Assembly (NCBI GenBank): GCA_026419785.1
Contig: JAODTK010005797.1
Location: 179,001 to 243,000 of the forward strand
Length of the DNA stretch: 64,000 nt
Reading direction: 5' to 3'
From: Sclerodactyla briareus
Lineage: Eukaryota > Echinodermata > Holothuroidea > Dendrochirotida > Sclerodactylidae
The notes beneath the pieces are model-generated. The model searched no databases. It worked only from the letters and a program-made list of their open reading frames with translations, and had not been told where the DNA came from. Of this stretch, positions 53,301 to 62,300 are shown in pieces. The translations under genes were made by a program, and so were the position numbers. Numbering within the stretch: position 1 is the first letter of the stretch; every line of letters starts with the position of its first letter.

Positions 53301-56300
53301 GCGACCAATCATTGCGCTCTGTAACATCACATGATCGGTTAGGTAAAATGTCCATTAAATCGTTCTAGGAACGTGGATATCATGGATTTATAGAGAAGGA
53401 ACCGGGATGGTTATTACCCGGTTGGGAATGGATTTATCGATGACATAATGGTAAGTGATTTAGGCAGGGTATAGTTATTACATATAAATGCTCTACGATC
53501 ACATGACAAAATATCTCCCGCACGCGCCACAAAAACATCGCTGAGCGATAAAAACATTGCCCGCCGGTGTGAAACGTCCTGCCACCTTTTTAACGCGTCG
53601 GGCGTGTCGCGTCGCGTCGCGCCCGGTGTGAAAGCGCCTTGAAGAGAGGAAAGCATTGAGAGCTGTTCACATTATAATAACAATTTTTTTTCTACCCTAC
53701 TTCATCCAGAGGCTGAACGAGCCAACATACTTCCAAGTAATTCTTATTCATAATGCTAAAGAATCTTCCAATTTTTAAATAAAAATCGCAGGAAAATCTG
53801 GATCGTTATTAGAAAAATTAGAATTTTCCTAATATTCAATGTAAAAAGGGAAATGGTTTTCAGATAGCGAAACAGGTACTACAACTGAACGAAAGAGAGG
53901 CCCATTTAATGATCATTCTATCTTGTTGGGAATGGTGATCTGATAGCTAATTGTTATGCTGTACGTTGGGCAACCATGCATGCAATGAGATGGTTTACAG
54001 TGACATACTCAGTGTGAGAAACAGATCTATCACTTAATATATTACTGACACAGTTTCAAACTATTAGAATTCTTCCAGAACTGGAACCATCCAAAGAATA
54101 AGCAATTTTGCTTCCAAAAAAGTTGTCATGGGCAGTTTTACTCGTGCACATTAGTGCAATGAAGTAGTCTTTGGCCTCATATCAATGAAATCCTATTATT
54201 ATAATATAACTCTTGGCCCATCAGGCCAACACACTAATACTGCTCTACATTGTATCAAGGTGGGATCATGTATTATGGTATTAATATTATTATTATCAAG
54301 GTTCCATACCTTTGCATGCATCATCAGGAACAGGGAAGCAGCTAGTCAACACGCTCTCGTCAGGGACAGCCTCCATCTCGAACTGTGGGTAGGATGCTGG
54401 GTCGCGGTTGAACTCGGCACAGAGGTACGGCACGTCGGCGCACTTCAGGCCAGTCATGTCAAAGTCTGAAAATGCGTGCCATGTCGATGTTGTCCCCTGG
54501 GTTGAGGAGTGGGGTGGATGCGTAGTATGGGTCGAGGACCTGTTCTGCAGACCCCTCTGTGGCCCCTTGCCATTTGGTTTCTTGCTTCCCCAGAAGTCGA
54601 CAGTCCAGAGGTTGAGCCATTGGGGACGGTGCCGCTGTCGTCAGTTGAAGAAGCAACACCCTGGAAGTTGACTGGGTTCGACCGTCTGCCCTCCACCAAA
54701 TCAATGTCGATCGGATCGGTCGTGAAGTCATCGATGAAGACAGCTGAGGGATGGAGAATAAAACCCATGTACTGATGGTTCACTTGACAAACCACTGATA
54801 ATCTGCGACTATTAAATCTTGAGGAGTGGTAGGTAGGAAAGGTAGGTTCATTGACACCTATCAACCTATGATTGTGCCGACCACCGGACGGTGGTGTCCG
54901 GTGGTCCTGCCATTTTACCCGGCACTCATGACAATTTAGCCCAATTCACCCGGCACTCTTGCTAGGTAGTCTCTAATTAACTTACATACAATATTGTGCC
55001 ATACAGCTGTCCGCTTCTCTTCATTACCAAATTTTAACAGCACGTTCAATTTTCTAGGCACAACTCTGTAATAAGGTCTGAGTCCTACACTTATTCGCTA
55101 CACGAAGCGATAGGAAGCAGTGAATACCCATTATACTACCGTGACATTTTCAAACTGATGAAGTTCAAGATTGCATTTGATATAACTCTCCAACTGAGTC
55201 CCTAAACATCTTAGTAATTATATACGGCTATATCACCAAGTGGTACCAGTCGATGTAGAGAAAAACTATCCAAAGGTTATTACCTCACAACACGAATGTG
55301 CTGTTATCAATTTTCGGGAGGTTGAACTGCCGGGGGCTATCAAAAAGTGGAATCTTGACTTCAGTATTTCTGACAATGAGTGGGAATTGATTCCCGAGAT
55401 TTTGACCCTCATCTTCCCAGAGAGGAATTTGCAGTTCCCATTCATTTTGAAGTATTTAGGAATCAACAATTTGTTGTATTTAATGAAGAAATTTGATAGC
55501 CCCCTTCATCTGTTTTGTCTTGAGGCTTTTTTCAATTCAAAAAAGATTTTTTTTTCTTTGATTATAATATCGATGGCTGATTGATGTTGTAATCTTCTAT
55601 TGCAAATATTCAACTTTCAGTTGTCAGCTGAAGCATGTCTACTGTACATGATTCAATACTACACAATTCTGAAATTTTAGTGTGGAAAATATAATTCGCT
55701 CTGAGAGAGGCTTGTAGCAAGTACTTGGTCATTTCTTTTTTTAGAATTCAACTCGATCTGCAGCTAGAGCACTGCCATTCGAGCTAATTTGATCTTCTCT
55801 ACATGTGTTCAATATAATAGTAAGTCATATTCTGAGGCAATAACCTTTTTCAATCATGAGTGTAGTATAATATATTAACCATTCCTATGTTTCATATGGT
55901 CAAACATATAAGACCGGCAGAGCCACAAGAAAGCAAATGAAATCCACTTCAGCTGAGATGCACTGTTAACGAGCCAGAGTAAAAATATTTATAAAATAAA
56001 AAAGGAACAGAATGTTAAAATATTGGTTCAAGAAATGTGAGGTATTAGAATCAAATAAACATATTGGCAGAGACTAGGAGGAGCCAGAGAAGGGTGATTT
56101 AACGTAGTGAGAGTATTGAAGGCCGATTAGTCAAATCAGTGTGGGAGCAAACTTATTGGGTAGAATAGAGTACTGCTGGATGCTTTCAAAAAAATAAAGA
56201 GGAAGTGGCCACATCTACTGTACAAGTCAATGTAATCATTCAGCCCTATTTTTCCACTTATCACTCACCTTTAAGAGACTGGTCAAGTTTGGGAAGGTCA

Positions 56301-59300
56301 AAACCTTGACCTTGAATAAATTAACTTAACTCACCTCAGGGAGAACTCTGACAACCTGGATGAAACCCTCAACCCTTCTGAGAGAATTAGAAGATCCTTG
56401 CTCCTGGTAGTATCGGTGCAACTACAGCAAGTGACACCAGAATAAACTGTTGTTGTTTCCTATCAGTCTATCACTTGCAAATACCTTACGGCCCCCCTCT
56501 CCCGACCTCCAACCCCGCCCCTCCAATTCCCTGCATCCACACATCTCCCTTAGCATATTGTGAGATACCAAACTCACCTACTTGTCTTCATTCAGCAGCT
56601 CAGATGACCATAGAACCCCCCCCCCCCCATCCATCCGCCCTTGTAATTTACCATACATTTCCAATTTCGTTGGATTGTCACTAGCAAAGCAATGGCCTGC
56701 TTGATCATGAATATGGATGTCAAACCTAAGACCAACAATCACCCCCACTATTAATTGTGGACCTGATCAGCCGTCAGTCAAGAATTTAGGGAACATGGAG
56801 AATAGCTAGACAAGTAGAGGGTTAATCAGATGAGGAGTAAGCAGAGAGAGTAGTGCGTCATTCAGCAAAACTATGCAGTGCAATCATTCCTGACAGTTCC
56901 AGGAGACAATCTGGACAGGGTTCAACAATCCAGCTATGAAAACACTTTGATAGGAACAAGCAGTTTTTGTGGAGGAGGGGGGGGGGGGGGTACATTCAAC
57001 AAGAACTCTCAATGATAGTCTACGCACATCCCATTATTCCAGGGTCCACTCCAAGAATTTTAGTCTAACAGGAGAGCTGTAACAGTTAAGGTTAGAAGTC
57101 AGGCATTGAGCTTTGCACCTGAATTCTGTAACTTATTCTAGGTTAACACACTGGATTGTTCACTCTACTCTATTGCTTGAGACACCAAACTACAGAACAT
57201 ATCATAGTGGTGTCTCCCTCCACCTCTAACAATTATTGCAGCAAACTGTCCTTTTTTCATTAAGTGATTGATCAGGTCATTAGGAATTCCTTGGTCCATG
57301 AATTAACTTGATTCCCCTCCCCCCATAATGCCTGTTTCTGCCTGTTCAGTGACAGATGCTGGTGGCCAGGGCACCACATGTGGCTCACGACAATTGCACA
57401 AAAGAACATAGAAACTGGAAATGTTAGTAGCAGTAAAGCACAGGTTACTTTGGTACAATGACTCAGGTTGGATTCACCTTCAAGTAATAATCATAGTCAC
57501 ACTTTGGTTTCCATCTCCATCATTGCAATATTTCACAAAGAATATGTTCGTGAAGTATAACTACCTAGGTTTAGTGCAAGATTGGTAAGATAAGCAAGGT
57601 AATTTCGGAGAACGAGACAAAATGAGGTCATGATGACAAGCTTCAAAGGCCGCTCCATGCAACTTGCGATAACAAGGGTATTACTGACAGAGACCGAACA
57701 GTGAATTGTTTGAACCTAGTTGAACTGAGATATTCATTCTTTTTCAGTTCAAATTCTGTCAGCTAGATAGCACGCAATTTTTCCTCAATAAAGAGTCTCT
57801 GATTTCGCACAAAAGCATGTGAGCATGCACATACATTCTCAGTTCAATGATCACTGATCGAGAAAATACACATCGGTGAAGGTACCTCATAGGGACTGAA
57901 TTATGAGCCAATGCACCTAGGCAAACCAAGTGCAGCTGAGAATGGATACATAATTAGGAAACAGCAGAGGAAATGACACATGCAAGGGAGAAGAAACAAT
58001 AATATAAATCAGGAAGCGCAAGAGGGTTTGAAATATATTTGGTGGTTAGCTGTCATTGGTCAGTTGGCCCACCTCGGCACTGCTCCGCCTGACATTTGAT
58101 CAGAGTCTCCCTCTCATCCGAGACCTCAAAGGAGAAGTCGGGACTGGGGGCATCGCACTGGGTAAACTCGATACAGAGGTAGCGGATCTCGTCGCAGCCC
58201 AGCGCCGAGATGTCGAAGTCGGGCCTGCACGTTCTCAAAGTAGAGTGGGCCACCTGGGCTAAGTGGTATGGCATCCTCATAGCTGTCAAGGATCTGTGTG
58301 CTCAGAGGCTCACGGTTGCCTGAACCATCCTGCTCCCGGCTTCCGAACATGTTCATCTTCCAGAGGCAGTTGCCCTTCACACCACGGCTGTACGGCTCCA
58401 TGTCGATGGTGGCGTCGATGGTTATTGGTACTGGCTGACCAGCAGGTACAAACTCTGGTACCTCTTGGTGAAGGTCAGATCTGTCGCAACAACACCTGTG
58501 GATAAGAGCAGTATTGATTCAGCAATATACTTTTTTCGAATTATTCCATAAAAGTGTCTGTTGATTCATTATGGGGGCCAGTAGTTGTTGTCAATAATTG
58601 TATCTGTTGATTCACTATGGGGGCCAGTAGTTGTTGGCAATATTGTATCTGTTGATTCACTATGGGGGCCAGTAGTTGTTGGCAATAATGTATCTGTTGA
58701 TTCACTATGAGGGCCAGTAGTTGTTGGCAATAATTGTATTGTTGATTCATTACGGGGGCCAGTAGTTGTTGGCATAATTGTATCTGTTGATCATTATGGG
58801 GGCCAGTAGTTGTTGGCAATAATTGATCTGTTGATTCATTATGGGGGCCAGTAGTTGTTGGCAATAATTGTATCTGTTGATTCACTATGGGGGCCAGTAG
58901 TTGTTGGCAATATTGTATCTGTTGATTCACTATGGGGCCCAGTAGTTGTTGGCAATAATGTATCTGTTGATTCACTATGGGGCCCAGTAGTTGTTGGCAA
59001 TAATTGTATTGTTGATTCACTATGGGGCCCAGTAGTTGTTGACAATAATTATATCTGTTGATTCACTATGAGGGCCAGTAGTTGTTGGCAATAATTGTAC
59101 CCACCCTTGCATCTGTCAGTGATGTCCACACATGTGATGAAAGGATCCTGCTCGGGGACGGTCCCAAACTCGTAATTGATGCTGGCAGCGGCGTCCTTAT
59201 CCAGCTCCACACAGAAGTATTTTGCCTGCTTACAGGTCACGCCATCAAGGTCTGCAGAGATGGATGTGTCTGGGAACTCAAGGTTCTCATCATATTCGAG

Positions 59301-62300
59301 AGGGAATCCCTTTTGGTCTGGAGTGAGGATATCCTCCTTCACGTCATACTTGGGCCCTCTGCCTGTGTCCACGGGGCTGAAGTAGCTCTTGGCCTTCCAG
59401 AGGTCCGTACCACTCACGGCTGTGCTGGAAGGATGTCTGATGGCATTCAGGTCAACTACCAACTTTGGCTGGGTATCCTCCACGATAATGTCCGGCTCAC
59501 GAATATCCAACTCGAGCTCAGAAAAGATAGCCTCTGCAATGATAAAGAAGAAATAAAGACCTTGAATATATGACTGTCACAACAAGGTTTAATACAGCAA
59601 AAAAATCACACTCATTTCAATTACTATTGTCTCTGAATCAAGAGGATATAGCCATCAGCTGACTATGGAGATTATGCGAGATTGCTTCTTTGTTGAGTAC
59701 ACAGAGACTATATAGACTGCTCACAAAAAATATAATATGGACATTTTCAATTTGTGATAATCCCTAAATTTTACGATCACACAATAGAGCTTGATTGGCG
59801 AATCTGTCTAAGAATGGCTCATTACAAAAAATGAAATTGAACTAGTCAGATATTGGATGTAGTAGGACAGGAGTCTTACACAGTACAAAGAATCGATAGG
59901 AGTAACCTACTTGCTCCACACGGTTGCTCCTTACAGGAGATGATTGACTCGTCAGTCCCCAGGGTAGCGTCGATGGTACGGAAGGTGTAGTCTGGGTTAG
60001 GACTGTCCCCTTTCGTGAACTCAACACAGATGTGGGTAATCTCGTCTGTGCAGCCGATAATCCCAATGTCAAAGTCTGTGGTGATGCCGTTAATGTCGAG
60101 AGGCTCCCCGGGGGTGAAAGTGGTACCAGCCTGGGGGTCATTGAGGATCTGTCGTTTCTCGCCAAAGCGTGGACCACGGCCACTGGGGACGCCACTGCCA
60201 AAAACTGAGAGTCGCCACAAGTCATCGCCGTCCAGGGCCCGGGATGTGTCGTGAAGGTGGTGGACGTGTCAATGGTGATTGGTGTCTCCTGACCTGGGAT
60301 TGGGTTCTCAGACTCCAGCTCCCAGTCCAGGCCAGTTGCAAATACACCTGGTGATGGAAGAATTGGGTGGAACTATGAGAAGCATCATGTTTGTGGCAGA
60401 TTCGCAATGTGATTAGTAGAATTGTTTGGGGTGTGTCTCTGATAGTATGCATGTAGGTGTATGTAGGGTTGTGTATGTAGGGATGTGTTTTTGTGAAGGC
60501 ATCCAACATATAAACACATAAAGGACGGACAGACACATAGAACATGTAAAGAATGGCTCTGGAGTAGAATTGCTAATACCCCCTATATGGGTCAACCAAC
60601 ATTGTGTAAAATTTTTATGTAGTTATTTTCACTACATTCAGAAGTGTATCTGTTAACACTTATCTCAAATTTGACAGGAAAAAAATCAATTTATAGAATG
60701 TATTATGTCACATACATTCAACAGAATGCATGTGCAATTCCAATCCAGAAGCCATGCCAATTATGGATGGAAGAATAAATGAATGAAAGTGATGTTATAC
60801 TTGCCTCCTGATCTTTGAAAGTTTTACCTCATCCTCAAAGCCTTTTCTGCCACTTCCCTCAGATCAGAGGTCCTCCCAGATGGTAACCTGCTGTTAGTAA
60901 TGTTAGGGTTTCACACATAGGTTTTGAACATATAGACACATATACACACGAACAGACACATGAAAGGCCACCAGCACTTAAACACATAGAGCACTTACCT
61001 TGCCTTCTTAAACCACATTGAAAAAAAAAAACTTACCGTGAACTGATACATGTATCCTAAACATACTCACCCATTTACTCAAGAAAACAATTTACCTGTT
61101 TGTGGAAAACTAATTTTGAAAGGGCTTGAGCCGACTTTGACATTGGATATGAGTGCATGAAACCAACGTTGAGGGGTGTGGTACTGGGATCAAGTTGAAG
61201 ACGACATCTGGCTCCAGGCCTTTCCCCAGCTCAATGCACACAAACTGGTTGCATGACAGGGCCAAGGCATTAAAGTCAAAGTTGACTGTCTGAAAGACCA
61301 TAGGTGTGTCTGCGCAGAGTATCAGGCCTTGCTTGCTCAGTGGTCAATGGCTGAAAACAGGAGAGAATAGGACCAGTCAAAAACGAATAGGGAAAAAATA
61401 CTGCCAGTCGAGGCCAACACACAACTACAGAGTACAGACTATTCCTGAAAAATGTAATCCCAGTCAAGGTCCATGAAAAACCTTCAAAGCTTCTGTCCAC
61501 ATAGGAATAAGAGACTGGAAGGCATCCTGCCACCCTAATGTTCTTTGGAATGAATATTCAGGCATGGGAGTACCAGAAACCAGACAAATGTGGAGAAATT
61601 TACCATTCCCTTTCATTGCATGCCAGATAAAATATGTGAAAATTTTCATGTGCCATGGCAACTTATTTTAGCCATGGAGGCAAACTCGCTGACAATTTGT
61701 TGTTCTTATCATATACATTACTTAACAATAAAGGCAGGATGAATAGAGATGGATGTATTAGAGTTTCCACATGGTGAAATGTTGATTTGTAAGCAAAACA
61801 TGTCCATATAACTCATGAAAAAAAAAAAGAATCTGTAGATGAAGCTGATGGCAAAACTACAAATTTGACTTTTATTGGGGTTCCACGCGAACCAATTATT
61901 TTTGCAATTCACCCACTTACGGATGTTAGTAGAAAGAAAGGAGGATTATCATACCTACCACTGACCACCATCAGGATATTGGCCCTTCAGACGCCTCCAT
62001 CTCCGTGGCCCAACTGGTCCATGGCCTGGGCCCCCTCAAAGTGTACCGGGTGTGGGATTCATGAATGGTGGATGTTGGAGGGGGGGGGGGATTTTCATGG
62101 ATTGATGCAAGTAGGTGAATCAGTGTATGGGATTGACAAGGCCACAAAATGAGACCAGGCTCTATGGAAAAAAATCTTCCCACAAACTTACCAACTGAGA
62201 GTCTGAGAGTCTGCACTAGTACGGATGGATCCCACCGTGCAGACCCGCGGACTCGCAGCCCTCCTATACTCATCGGAGTGAGTGGAGTTTGAAGGGGGGG

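Noticed and set aside
55240..55584. 114-codon plus-strand frame, [18 protein letters not shown] segment
   Set aside because: Looks vaguely protein-like (a weak resemblance to a hAT transposase motif was considered), but there is no supporting motif, upstream context or neighbour; left uncalled.
58541..59020. 159-codon minus-strand frame with [12 protein letters not shown] repeats
   Set aside because: Translation of the 46-bp minisatellite; not part of the SURF exons on either side.
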